Shown here one piece after another: positions 53,846-64,000 of a stretch of DNA of 64,000 nt (the first letter of the stretch is position 1; each line of letters opens with the position of its first letter). Below the pieces are notes generated by a model, which saw only the letters and a list, made by a program, of their open reading frames with translations, ran no database searches and had not been told where the DNA came from. Made by a program: the position numbers and the translations under genes. The DNA is from Harmothoe impar (Eukaryota; Annelida; Polychaeta; Phyllodocida; Polynoidae). The stretch covers positions 65,614,816 through 65,678,815 of the forward strand of contig OX381707.1 in NCBI GenBank assembly GCA_947462335.1, written 5' to 3'.

Positions 53846-56463
53846 AATCGAGATTGAAAGATTGATAGCTAAACTGTTTGAAGACATTTGGATCAACCTT
53901 AATGTGCTTTCGTCCTTAATTATGTACAGCTCTTCCATTTATATGCTGGATTTTGGAAGGGGATTATTCGAGATTAAATGGAATACATCATCTAAGCTAT
54001 TAACAACCTGATTGCAAATGTTTTAAGACTTTATAATATTAATTTTACTTTGATCTTTTTATAATTCAGCCTTGCCACTCATAGATTACAACCGGTTGCA
54101 GACAGAGTCATAGATTGAACATGGTCATAAACTTTCAACTTGTAACGATTTGGTGAGACACGGCCATATCTGACATAGTGAATCTGGCCAGCAGCAAAGA
54201 ACAGGAGTATACTATTTCCTTAACACAATATAGGGAAGGGTAGGTTGGAGCCAGGGATGGAGGGATATAGGCATACCCAAAAGAATGTAGATGGTATAAG
54301 GCCTAAAGTCCTGTTATAGGATTGATGGTGCAGTTGGCCAGTGTATTCCTTTTGGGGAATTACTTTACCACATTGTGTACATTCTGACAGCCATCTCTGG
54401 TTCATTAATCCATATTCCATCCCTAAATATGTTCTCATGACAGATGACTGATATTACTCGAATTGCCATGTCCTGTGCTCAGGTCTCAGCTAACACAGGG
54501 AACCCCGACGTTGCCAGTGGTGCAGACAGGGGCATATATGCCTATGGTCTGGTCAGCAAAACTGCCTCTGTCAGCAGATCTGACTACAGCTCAGACTTAT
54601 CATTTTAAATCAGAAATAAATCAAGTTATTTGAGCATCTGGCCTGAACTGATACTCCTGCTATAATAATAAGTGTCCAATATATATATGCATGTTAGTTG
54701 TCAAGTTGTTTAAACATTGGCAAAGTGGATTAAATTGACTTCTATTATGACTGGGTCTTGAAAACTAGCAAAAGTTGCCACTGAAACTCATGTAGGATCT
54801 TTTCACCAACTTTGGGGAAAAATCCACATATCTATCTCACTAGATATATTCATACCCTAGTCGAATCCAAAATATCTAACATCTACCATATTGACTAACA
54901 GAGTAATATCAAAATAAAAATCCCATTCAGTTGAGAAACATATCTCCCTAGCACCAGTTTGGTGGTACCCAGGAGCTAGACTACACACACCTCCCCAAGT
55001 GACCATGGGACCACCCCCCCCCTCCCCTCAGTGTGACCCAGCACAGCATTCACACCTTTCCACAATAGCATGTGCCCATATACTCCATGTATACATATGT
55101 ACTTTCAACAGTGGGAAAACACATGCATGTGCAAAGCTGCTGACGGCAGCAATACTGGCACTGTGGGGATATTTGGTAATGTCTGAGTATTTCTTATGTT
55201 GCTGGGACCTGGTGCTTATCCAAGGCTTATATTTACTCCAGAATACAAAATGGCTGCCATATGTATACATGGTTTTAAATGACATGATCGGAGTCTCTGC
55301 GACCATAGACATATTCTTTTAGACATTATATTTGGGCCGTTTAGAAGCAAAGATATGCACGTTTCAAGTAATCATTGAATTTGGCGGCCATATTGAACAT
55401 TGCAGAATGGCTGCCATAAACATAATTTGTAAATGACATGATTGGATTGCCTGACCACAGAAATATGCGTTCAAGCCTCTTATGTTGAAGTTGATTAGAA
55501 CCATCGATATATGCACTATATAAGATGTTTACTATATTCAGGTGGCTATCTTAGATATGTCGTCAGGGATAAATCACGCAGGATATGGTCACACTAGATG
55601 AATAATCACCAGAGAAAAAACTTCATCAGAGAATCTAGGGTTGGACTACATCGCTTAATCACAATTGTAATCATAGAGTACTGAGATGGATACAAATTGT
55701 ATCCTGTATTTAAAACTCTGCAGAAATGGAGATATATTTGTAACTGCTTCATCAGCAATGTCCATAATAATCATCACAACACGTTTTAAGTGTTGTTCTT
55801 TCTATGCTTGCTAGCTTTCCTTTTATTGTTGAGTAGTAGACATGTGAATTCATACAAATGATAATGTTATACTTACTAGGAGCAACTTGGCCAGGTGTTG
55901 TCAGATTCCAATGCAATCTTTTCCTTTCTTCTTGGACTTCTTCTTGTTTCTCTTAATAAGGAACTATAATGATCTCTTTCTTTTATACAAAGTGTTTTTA
56001 TTCATGAATTGATTTTCAGAAATACATTAAGGTATTCAAGTATTGAGAGGGATGACATGTTATAACCATGTATCGTCAGATGCTATTCTCATTTAATGTA
56101 CAACATAATTATGGCGCTGCATGGTTACCAATCATATACAGTAATCGGGAGTGCATCATTATGGGGTAGGACATTCCATTTAGACAGCCAACGGAACTTT
56201 TCACTTAAATTATCATACATATAACTCTACGTCATGCCATCATAAATAAAAAGCCATTATATTAAGGTGTTAGACGCTTGTGGGGGCTAATTCACCAGGT
56301 GACTAGGTGCTGCACATGTCTCCAGTAATCTTCAAATTACATATCCCCTGTAATCCTAACTGACACCACCGCCCACACTAGGCTAGAGTTTCTAGATATA
56401 GCATAGTTCATCTTAAATCCACCATAGGGCAGCCCATGTGGTCTACATGATATGATTTCTCGC
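53846..56463. other. Long AT-rich non-coding stretch
   Basis: No supported gene. Frames of 94-107 codons at 54999-55322 (both strands) are low in domain content and overlap each other. Two similar GGC(G)GCCATATTGAA / ATGGCTGCCATA pieces lie at about 55250-55260 and 55383-55417, an old local duplication of about 150 bases. Confidence 0.45.
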
Positions 56464-56816
56464 TGTTGATCACAGGCTTAAACTGAACAGCCTGGCTATA
56501 CTGGGAGTAGATGACTGTATATACCACAAGGTATGACACAGCTAGACGCCCATCATCTTTATACCCTAGATGTCCTTACTGTACCATGTATTGAGCAATA
56601 GACATGTGGCTCCATCTGAAGTATTAAGATGATGGTGGACTTACCAGTTTGTATATTGCTAACTAGATGGCGCTACCCTCTATGTCCAAATACATGGTGC
56701 AGTAGGGCCATCTAGGGTATGAAGATGATGGGTGTCTCGCTGTGTCATACCTTGTCTTATCGTCATCTACTCCAAGCATAGGCGTGCTACTCGGTTTAAG
56801 CCCATGCTGTTGATGG
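56464..56816. repeat. Foldback repeat with about 155-base arms
   Basis: The arm 56464-56626 and the arm 56658-56816 are imperfect reverse complements (for example AAGGTATGACACAGC…CCCATCATCTT.ATACCCTAGATG against its reverse), with a spacer of about 30 bases. Probably a MITE-like or foldback element, or an inverted duplication. Confidence 0.8.
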
Positions 56817-57614
56817 TAATTCCGTGGTAATTGTATATGCCGGGGGATGTGCCATTTCGACATTAAGAAAAGAAAACCTATTTTTATAATGGCTTCTATT
56901 GATAGTCTTGGTAATAATAAACAGAATTCTAACAGCATTAGTAAATCATGTGCTATCATAACCAGGCTTATCTCCTGCAGCCTATGACGTCACCATTGGG
57001 GTAGATTTATACAGGAGGTTCTGCACTGTTTAAGCCTGGAGGCTACAGTCAATGTTTGTGGTGTTAAATTAGATAAGTAACATCTACACCGTCTTGATAT
57101 TATGTAGGGGGTTATTGAGTGCTACTAGTCAAGAGAAATCTACAGGTAGAGTCAAGAGAAACCTGCAAGGGGCATATGATTGGAGACTAACGGTACTGTG
57201 CAGGCTTTACTGGGAGGTATTTGGCCAAATGGTACTGTCATGGGGTACAGGAGATAAGTCTGCTGTGTTACCTTCTAAAGGGACATAATCAACTAATAAT
57301 GTCAGAATCTTGTGTATTATTACCAAGACTATTACCAACACATCATAAAAATAGGGTGGGGTTTTCCCTTAATGTCGTCCCAAAGGGTGGGGGGGACTAT
57401 AGTTAAGATTACAGAGAATATGCAATTTTAAGTTTATGGGAGATATTTGCGTAGCGTCTAGCCACCTGGTGAGTTTTCCCTTCTTGTGTCTTACACCACT
57501 GGACCCTCCGTTACCACTAGAGTCTACTGGTTGGCATTGATTTGGCAGGAATTGTACAGGACTGATAATGCATGCACCAAGTCTGGGGGTACTCAAATTT
57601 ATTTTGACATTGTT
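56817..57614. other. Non-coding stretch
   Basis: A short tandem GTCAAGAGAAA.CT repeat lies at about 57129-57165. No gene is supported. Confidence 0.4.
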
Positions 57615-57719
57615 AGGGAGTGATCATTTTTTAACAACAGGGGGGGGGGGTGGTTTTGCCCCCCCCCAAACCAACCCCCCCCCCTGTTGATAAAAAATGA
57701 TCACTCCCTTATTAGGCTT
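57615..57719. mobile_element. G-run MITE, 105 bp palindromic
   Basis: AGGGAGTGATCATTTTTTAA…ACAGGGGGGGGGG on the left is mirrored on the right by CCCCCCCCC TGTTGATAAAAAATGATC ACTCCCT. The whole is one near-perfect hairpin with a C-run in the middle. Flanks are TGTT and TATT, so the target duplication is unclear. Confidence 0.85.
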
Positions 57720-59730
57720 CTTTTTTTTAAATTCTAATGAATAGCAACACACTGTTGAAAGTATAAGATTACACATTTCAGATATTTATATTAAGTACAT
57801 GAAAACCTATATAGATATCTTAAGTTACAAAGCTTATTTTCAAATATGGACATACCAATATCAAATTAATATTCGGTACATTACCGAATATATAGCTAAA
57901 CCCGATTTGGTGGGTAGGAGGCAGTATCTGCCTTTGGACAACAGCCAGTACATCCCACCCCTCTCTGTAGTGTTCAAACTGCCTATTATGTCTGTCCCCC
58001 TCCTTTACCCAATACCCTTCTTTCTCTTGGCAGTGTCAAAGTTAGGGTCCTCACAAGTCAGTGCCAACCTCTGGCAGCCTTCACACCATGTGATTCAGGG
58101 GCTGGCAGGCCTGGGCAGTGTCCCCACATGGGGATCTACCAGACAACCGTGAACATCCTAACTGCCCAGCTTCTCATCTTCTGATTTATTATACACCAGG
58201 CATAGATCTAGAACGAGAGATTGTATTATGTTGTATTGGACCTTTCTGATTAGAAGTGACACACGTAGCATATACATGTGAATCAACACGTAAAATGGGA
58301 CCTATGTAAATGACCTTTGATGTCAGTTTTAGGCACTAAAATATAGGCTAGAAATGTTCAGGTTTTGTATGTAAATAATGATATGCATATATATTATTTG
58401 GTTCTAGTTGACAAGCAAACCTTTCTTTGTGGTTACTAAATTTTTAATTACTAAACGGAAGATATTGTTACTAGTCTCTTGGGAATTACACTGACATCAG
58501 CAATATATTTCTCTTGGAACAGGATATTATATCCAAAAGGCACCCATCGAAATGATGCGTTAAAGCTGCTTTACCACTTGGCACACACTGCTAGAAGCAT
58601 TCTATTTTTTCTGACCTATACCCTTGAATTTAGCACAGTTAAAAGCCACAAAATTAGATTGAAATATTACCAGTACACTGCACAAAGGAGACCCTTTATA
58701 AATATGCAGAAAGGTAAGTATCTATATATCTGAGGTGGTATGCCAGCTTTAATTGATATACTCCTTTAATATACGTTTGTATAAGGGATTTAGAGATTAC
58801 TTACCATTTGAAAAGTACATATTAAATCATGTTCAATAAACGATTTGATACTTCAGCTCATGATACCTCATTTTAGAGATGTTGACAGAAACGATTAATT
58901 CCCCACTGGATACGTTTTTAAAAACCTGCCTGCTCAATCACATCGAAAATATACGAAATGAAACTGATGTAATCTATTTCTTTTTATTATGGAATATGGG
59001 TTGATTCATGACATGTAAAGGAATGACAGTCATTTATGAAATTAATTGAGAGACGATAACTACTAATAGTAATCTAACAATCATTTAATTTGTTAAAAAG
59101 GGAAATGGGTGCCTTCCTATTGACCTGTTGTGCTTTGGATTGCTGAAAAAAAGTGCTTTAACCCTTTGTTTTCTTGCTTTTGATGTAATGGTTAAATTTG
59201 GATAACGTTGAGTGTTACAACAAAGACCCAAAGCTCAAAGAAACCAAGGTAAACGGACAGCATCCGGGTTCGACAAGGCAAAAACACAGATGACAGAAGA
59301 AAAATGACTCCAGTTTTATGTCATGTTCTTGTGTTCCTTTCTGCCCGTTTGTCTTTCTGTGTCGAACAAAATTACATGTAATGCATAATTATTTTCTACA
59401 GCAAGTATTATGTCTCACTCTCTGCAAAGACATTCTGAAATGTAAGATGGAAGTCACTGGAATGAACGTGTGGGGGGAAATCACAATAGGAAATGTTAAC
59501 ATCATGTGAACATCGAAAATGCCATTGATTATGCCATGGGGTATAGTACAATGCACTAGCTGCTTTTATAACATTCAACCAAAATTTGATCTAGGCTTAA
59601 TTTTTTCCCATAATCATGTAGCGATCTTCTTGAAGCTCTCTTCACTTTGTGGTTTCCACCCGGGGGTCTCCAGCCACCTTCTCAACTGTATGCCAGGTGT
59701 CCCTCCCTACAATGCTGTTCCCTCTCCATG
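57720..59730. other. Non-coding stretch with one unassigned frame
   Basis: A 117-codon plus-strand frame (57799-58152) ends in a less AT-rich part. It has no domain I recognise and no codon bias I can judge, so I do not call it. The rest is AT-rich. Confidence 0.35.
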
Positions 59731-60166
59731 CACAGAGAAAAGAAACAGCGTCAAAAGGGAGTCCAGAATGACTCCCCTCTCTAGGGGAGTCCAGGTCGCC
59801 TAGAGCCTGGGTGACTCCCTGACTCCCCTGGGGGAATCATACAGCTCTGTGGGTCATATGACTCCCCAGGTGACTCCCTTAGGTCAGCCAGAGGGTCGTA
59901 TCTGAAAATCAGATACGAAATATGTACCAATGCATATCCAACTAACTAAAGTACAAATAAAATGAAATAAAAATAAACATCTGACTTTCAGTTCCTTGTA
60001 TGTACTAGACCTGAACTCTATCTGTGTCTGGAATATCTGCTTTTCTGCTGCTTCCCTTTAATATTTAGGTCTCCTAGGTGAGAGGACAGACGTTTAGACC
60101 TGGGCTCCCCTGAACAGGGGAGTCATTCTGGAGGCAACCCTTTTGACGCTGTTTCTACTCTCTGTT
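59731..60166. mobile_element. TIR element carrying a nested 165-bp repeat
   Basis: The left end ACAGAGAAAAGAAACAGCGTC AAAAGGG and the right end (reverse of CCCTTTTGACGCTG TTTCTACTCTCTGT) are inverted repeats that continue through GGAGTC.AGAATGACTCCCCT, about 45 bases each. The interior repeats TGACTCCC / GGGAGTC motifs. The 165-bp repeat at 59895-60059 sits inside it. Confidence 0.8.
59895..60059. repeat. 165-bp short interspersed repeat, copy 2
   Basis: See copy 1 at 52892-53056. The insertion into the TIR element at 59731-60166 shows that the 165-base unit itself moves. Confidence 0.85.
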
Positions 60167-60475
60167 TCCCTTCATCATGCCTTCCACCCTCCATCAACCT
60201 ACATCCTGGTGGTCAGGGTCTAGACGCGTACACTATAAAATCCTCCGTCCCCAGTGTACCCTCCCCTTGGTGGCTCCCCAGATGACGGTGATGATGGAGT
60301 GAAGCTGTCACTGGCTGCTTATGTGATTACTTGGTGTTAATTAAAAGCCTCACCCCAGACACCAATAGGGCTATAATGGAGGCTGGTAACTAGCCTGTCG
60401 GTTCCAGTCTACCACCTTTTAGGGAGGCTATATCAGACTTTCATTTTTATTCTGTAAGATGTAGCATTGTTTAAC
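60167..60475. other. Non-coding stretch
   Basis: No gene or repeat recognised. Confidence 0.4.
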
Positions 60476-60779
60476 AGGGAGTGTTCATTTATTAGTTACA
60501 GGGGGGGGCGTAAAAATCTCCGACCCGTCTTGAGGGGGGGGGGTAAAAATTTCTGACCCCTCTTGAGGGGGGGGGCGTAAAAAGATTCAGCCCCTTTTAA
60601 GCAAAAAAGACTGTGCATCACTATAGTTTAAAGGGGGGGCCGAAAAATTTTCGGACCCTTTGGCGAGGGGGGCGTGAAACACTCTATGCGCTCTCGAGGG
60701 AAGGGAGGGCGTAAAATATTTTCGCCCCTCCGCGCGAAATCTCACCACCCCCCCTGCAATTAATAAATGAACACTCCCT
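60476..60779. mobile_element. G-run MITE, 304 bp, with TAAC target duplication
   Basis: The ends are AGGGAGTGTTCATTTATTA and its reverse, followed inward by G-runs and C-runs. TAAC flanks both sides (60472-60475 and 60780-60783). The interior repeats GGGGGGGCGTAAAAAT…GACCCCTCTTGAG units about five times, each with a long G-run, so several G-quadruplexes are possible. Confidence 0.85.
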
Positions 60780-60783
60780 TAAC

Positions 60784-61249
60784 TTACTAGATGTATTCTT
60801 TAAGTAATTGTATATTATGTAGCTGTTCTTTATGATAAGTATTAGTCTAGTGAGGATAATGCACTACCGTATAATATTAGCTGGTCCTAGATAGGGATTC
60901 CTATCTGATTCCGATATGCATGTAAGCAGGCCAGCAGTTGGGGTAGTCTGTGAGGGATTGATATAAACTTTAGTCACCAGCGGGCACCACCATAGCCCAA
61001 AATGGAAGAAATAGGCTACACATTGCTTTTGTGGATTTTTTCTCAATATGGGTCATAGTTGTCTTATACAAGGTATTCCATTTTTGGTGTTATCCTTCTA
61101 TTTTTAGAACCCTATAAGGGTGTCCTTGTTGATATGTGTTTCCATGGAAATATGCATTTGATATCAGATAAAAGAATGAAAGAGGCCCATTGATCAAATG
61201 ACAAGGATCCTTATGCTCGAAACAGAATAAAGTTTTAAATTTCAGAGGG
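60784..61249. other. AT-rich stretch, nothing recognised
   Basis: No gene or structured repeat. Confidence 0.4.
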
Positions 61250-61560
61250 GCCAACATGACCAGAAAATTAACGGATTCTGTAGAAAAATGGATGGACGGA
61301 AATATCAAAAAAGTTTGATGTTCCCGTCCGTTCAGTTTTCTATCAGAAAACGGAATTTTCCTTCCATGTGTGATGGACGGAATGGATGAATTGATGGACG
61401 GAAACGGAAAGTGATCTGTCTGTCCATTTCGTCCATCAATGGATGGACAGGCCTTGTTGGAAGTGGGTTTTGTCCGTCTGTCCATCAAAAACGTCCAGAT
61501 CGCTGCTAGTGTTTAAATTAAATGGACGGACTGATTGACGGCCATTGGTGGAGGCAGCCC
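61250..61560. repeat. Cluster of direct and inverted GATGGACGGA motifs
   Basis: GATGGACGGA/AATGGACGG occurs at least five times and its reverse (TCCGTCC, GTCCATC) at least five times, mixed in both orientations. The minus-strand frame at 61090-61488 is a by-product. Possibly the interior of another TIR element of the dyad-rich type; ends were not found. Confidence 0.65.
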
Positions 61561-62291
61561 TTAATGCAACCACCATTAGTCTACACAGCCCGTCTCTTTA
61601 CAAGTTAACAGCACTTCTAGTGCAGTATGCATCCTAGACTCGCTCAAGTCTTTGATTTCAAATAAAAGCAAAACAGAGCTTTTCTATCATACGCTTTTCA
61701 TCGACTGTGGAATTCAAAGTCAGTGGGGGCAGCTATGGCAGGGGAGAAGGAGGAGGTGGTAGTATAGTATAGTAGAATGTGGCGAGGGGAGGGCTCTCAC
61801 TACCATCACTGCGCCCCCTGGTTGGCTAACAGAACCATGTAGTTCACTCATAATCCACCAGATGGTGGATGTGAATTGAGGCAGACCTGTACAGAACCTC
61901 AAGTGTCCTACTGGTCTCAGAGAAGGAAATGCTTCTACTATATACTTTAATATAGCGGAAAACCCAATAACTGCAACCAGGACATTTACAATTTCTGAAA
62001 ATCATCATTGACCTGAAAGATACATCCTTTCTTCAAAACATTTCCCACAAAAATTAGCTACTGACCACGGAAAATCAGAACACTGGTCTGTATCGGAAAA
62101 CCACCTGAATTTCGCCTGAATTTGCACTGAATAAATTGCATTTTCACTGATTCCCAATCTAGCCTTTGAAAAAAATGGAAACTCACTGAGAATCCCTTTC
62201 CTATTATTTGATTGGAATTGGCAGACATTCAGCAGCATGTGTGCAGGTTTTCATAAAATTGTCATCATTTCCAAATTATTTATGGACCATT
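61561..62291. other. Non-coding stretch
   Basis: No supported gene. 62277-62291 is the left target duplication of the insertion that follows. Confidence 0.4.
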
Positions 62292-62443
62292 ACTTAGGTT
62301 GAGGTATCACACAAAACCAAGACACAATCATGTACAGTATAGTTGACTTTTATTAGCTGAGAATTACAAGGTGTTGAATGGTTGCTTTATGAGCATGTAG
62401 AGTGAATCGACGTTTCGACCAAATTGATTGGTCTTCTTCAGGA
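62292..62443 (-). mobile_element. 152-bp retro-insertion with 15-bp target duplication and hammerhead-like core
   Basis: Flanked by an exact direct repeat, TATTTATGGACCATT (62277-62291 and 62444-62458), the mark of target-primed or endonuclease-mediated insertion. On the minus strand its 5' end reads CTGAAGA, a GACCAA…TTGGTC hairpin and GAAAC, the order of the hammerhead ribozyme core (CUGANGA, stem II, GAAA). Penelope-like elements carry such ribozymes. Stems I and III are not evident, so catalytic function is doubtful. Confidence 0.65.
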
Positions 62444-62542
62444 TATTTATGGACCATTCAGTGCTCCTGCAGTATTCACTTCTGACCAGAATCGTATATG
62501 ACTCTCAGTTTTCTGCGGGATTACCCTCTATGAGACCTACTG

Positions 62543-62701
62543 TCGTTCCCAAATCCTTCCGAAGGAAGCCTCTGGTAACAGCCAAATGACATTGAACTTG
62601 GGATTTTTCTGGGTCTGGGTAACCCCTGCTGGTAGCCTGGAACCATGTGGTCATCTGGCTGTTAATTACCAGAGCCTTCCTTCGGAAGGATTTGGGAACG
62701 A
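62543..62701. mobile_element. 159-bp hairpin MITE
   Basis: Arms of about 48 bases: TCGTTCCCAAATCCTTCCGA… on the left and its reverse on the right, mismatched only at a few places, with a loop of about 60 bases. The inner CCTTCCGAAGGAAG is itself a dyad. Flanks give no sure target duplication. Confidence 0.8.
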
Positions 62702-63489
62702 GAGTACAAGTGTCCAAGAGAAGACAGGTAACGTCGCAAAAAATAGGTGTAGTATGTAGGTATTCTATCTTTGGAATTCTGTACATTTTTACAGATATTT
62801 CACCAACTTTTGGACAGAAATACAATTTTTAACCAGGAAATAGGCCCAAAATTCGTTAGGGTCTGACAAAAAGAAAGGATATCACTTTTGAAATAGGGGG
62901 TATTGCCTAAAGCGTATCGGCTACCATGTATATCAAAAGGGAAACAAATATTTTAGAATACCGAATTGATACGTCTTCATGTAAAAAAAAGGATTCAAAT
63001 ACAAAACAACATTGGTATGAAATATTTTATTTAATTAGTTAATACATGATATGTACATATTTAACATGATAGCAGCACAAAGTACTGTTAAAACAGCCTT
63101 AGATTGAAAACAATCGCATTCAAATTGTATAATATTTCATTTATCATACATGTTAATTACATTGTACATTATGTACACATTCGCAATACCAAAACACATT
63201 TATAGCCAAATTAAAATGAGCCAAGTGAGGACCACACGACCTAGAAGCCATTTAGACTGTCTGCCATTGAAAATTCAAACTAATTTAATAAAAAAAATTA
63301 AAAAAGAGTGCCAACTGTGGCATGCAAGTTTTGATTTACAATTCACAACTTAATTGATAATGGTAGCGCAGCAAGTTCTCAATAAATGCACCGTTCAAAA
63401 TGGTATGTAATATCTATGCACCATGAATATGTCTTCTTTGGAGAAACAAATTATAATTTAAATAAATCATTGTGGATTGTTAAATCTTT
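62702..63489. other. AT-rich stretch, nothing recognised
   Basis: No gene or repeat supported. Confidence 0.4.
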
Positions 63490-63720
63490 TTAGAATACCC
63501 GTGTTGTACTGCAAATGAGCAATGGATTATCGAAACGTCGGTTATCCATGCTTATTCAAAATGTTGTACTCATTCAAGGGTCTATAGAAGTTCAATTCCG
63601 CTCAAATGTGATGTATTTCTAACCTTCAGATAAATTTAGTTTTGGTGCTTGTATCTAGCTGCAAACAAATGTATGTTATATGCGGTATTGTGTTTCCACC
63701 CAATAAATACTACTTATTAT
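63490..63720 (+). repeat. Possible second copy of the hammerhead-like element, degenerate
   Basis: CGAAACGTCGG (63526-63536) is followed by TTATCCATGCTTATTC and a TGTTGTACTCATTC stretch, similar in order to the minus-strand reading of 62292-62443. The preceding CAAATGAGCAATGG could be a decayed CUGANGA plus stem II. No target duplication was found. Confidence 0.35.
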
Positions 63721-64000
63721 AACACATACAATCAAGCACTGGTCAGTGGATATGGTTGAATGCATATGATACCATTAAAAGCCATAGAAAAGGTCTAGGC
63801 CTATTGTAATCTTATCTTACAGTAGTTTCAAGAATTATTCAATACCTGTGTGAATTGACATGGATGATTACAATTGTAAAAGGCAATGAATGTCCACTTC
63901 CAAGATGACTGGATACTTGTATTCTATGGTTTCATTTAAAATAAATCTCCCTTTTTGCTAGTGGGACAATTCCCAAGTCATATCTACACAGCTCTTCATG
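63721..64000. other. AT-rich end of window
   Basis: Nothing recognised. Confidence 0.4.

Noticed and set aside
57799..58152. 117-codon plus-strand frame
   Set aside because: No domain, no partner in the duplicated copies and no splice or promoter context that I can support.

Overview
The window reads as non-coding, repeat-rich chromosomal DNA of a multicellular animal. Supporting signs are two LINE retrotransposons with APE-type endonuclease/reverse transcriptase or related ORFs, tRNA-derived SINE heads, many short terminal-inverted-repeat (TIR) elements, microsatellites and no bacterial-style gene packing. A marine invertebrate is my guess, but the species cannot be read from the sequence. 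I find no convincing host protein-coding gene. All recognisable coding sequence belongs to transposable elements on the minus strand.

Layout. (1) The backbone is an old, direct-order segmental duplication: blocks from about 2.2-21 kb recur in roughly the same order at about 22-53 kb, and one block occurs a third time at 53.4-53.7 kb. A 2-3 kb module is single in the first copy (7.3-9.7 kb) but doubled in the second (33.0-34.9 and 35.3-38.1 kb). (2) Younger elements interrupt this backbone: a hAT-like element with clear target duplication (10,558-11,505), a group of TA-flanked elements with CACTG ends (15,375-15,920; 51,887-52,725; probably 39,630-46,929), a 1.23 kb foldback element (47,436-48,668), G-run MITEs (46-206, 57,615-57,719, 60,476-60,779), a TTAA-flanked piggyBac-like MITE inside a probable solo LTR (31.2-32.5 kb), and several minisatellites and hairpin arrays. 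(3) Two large LINEs carry the genes. LINE B (about 25,794-30,600) has an intact ORF1, an SGNH-hydrolase ORF and only the C-terminal stub of ORF2. LINE A (about 40,253-46,000) has ORF1 and a nearly complete endonuclease-reverse transcriptase ORF2, each broken by one frameshift.

The most interesting observation is that both LINE ORF1 proteins, although diverged from each other, share a layout of coiled coil, L1-ORF1p-like RNA-binding region and then a domain that matches the NADAR/YbiA fold motifs. NADAR proteins act on ADP-ribose linkages, including ADP-ribosylated guanine in nucleic acid. A retrotransposon RNA-binding protein carrying such a domain suggests a counter-defence or template-repair function. 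LINE B also carries a potentially catalytic SGNH esterase. The way these parts work together is inference: ORF1 would coat element RNA, NADAR would strip ADP-ribose from RNA, DNA or the ORF1 complex, and ORF2 (in LINE A, or supplied in trans for the ORF2-less LINE B) would nick and reverse-transcribe.
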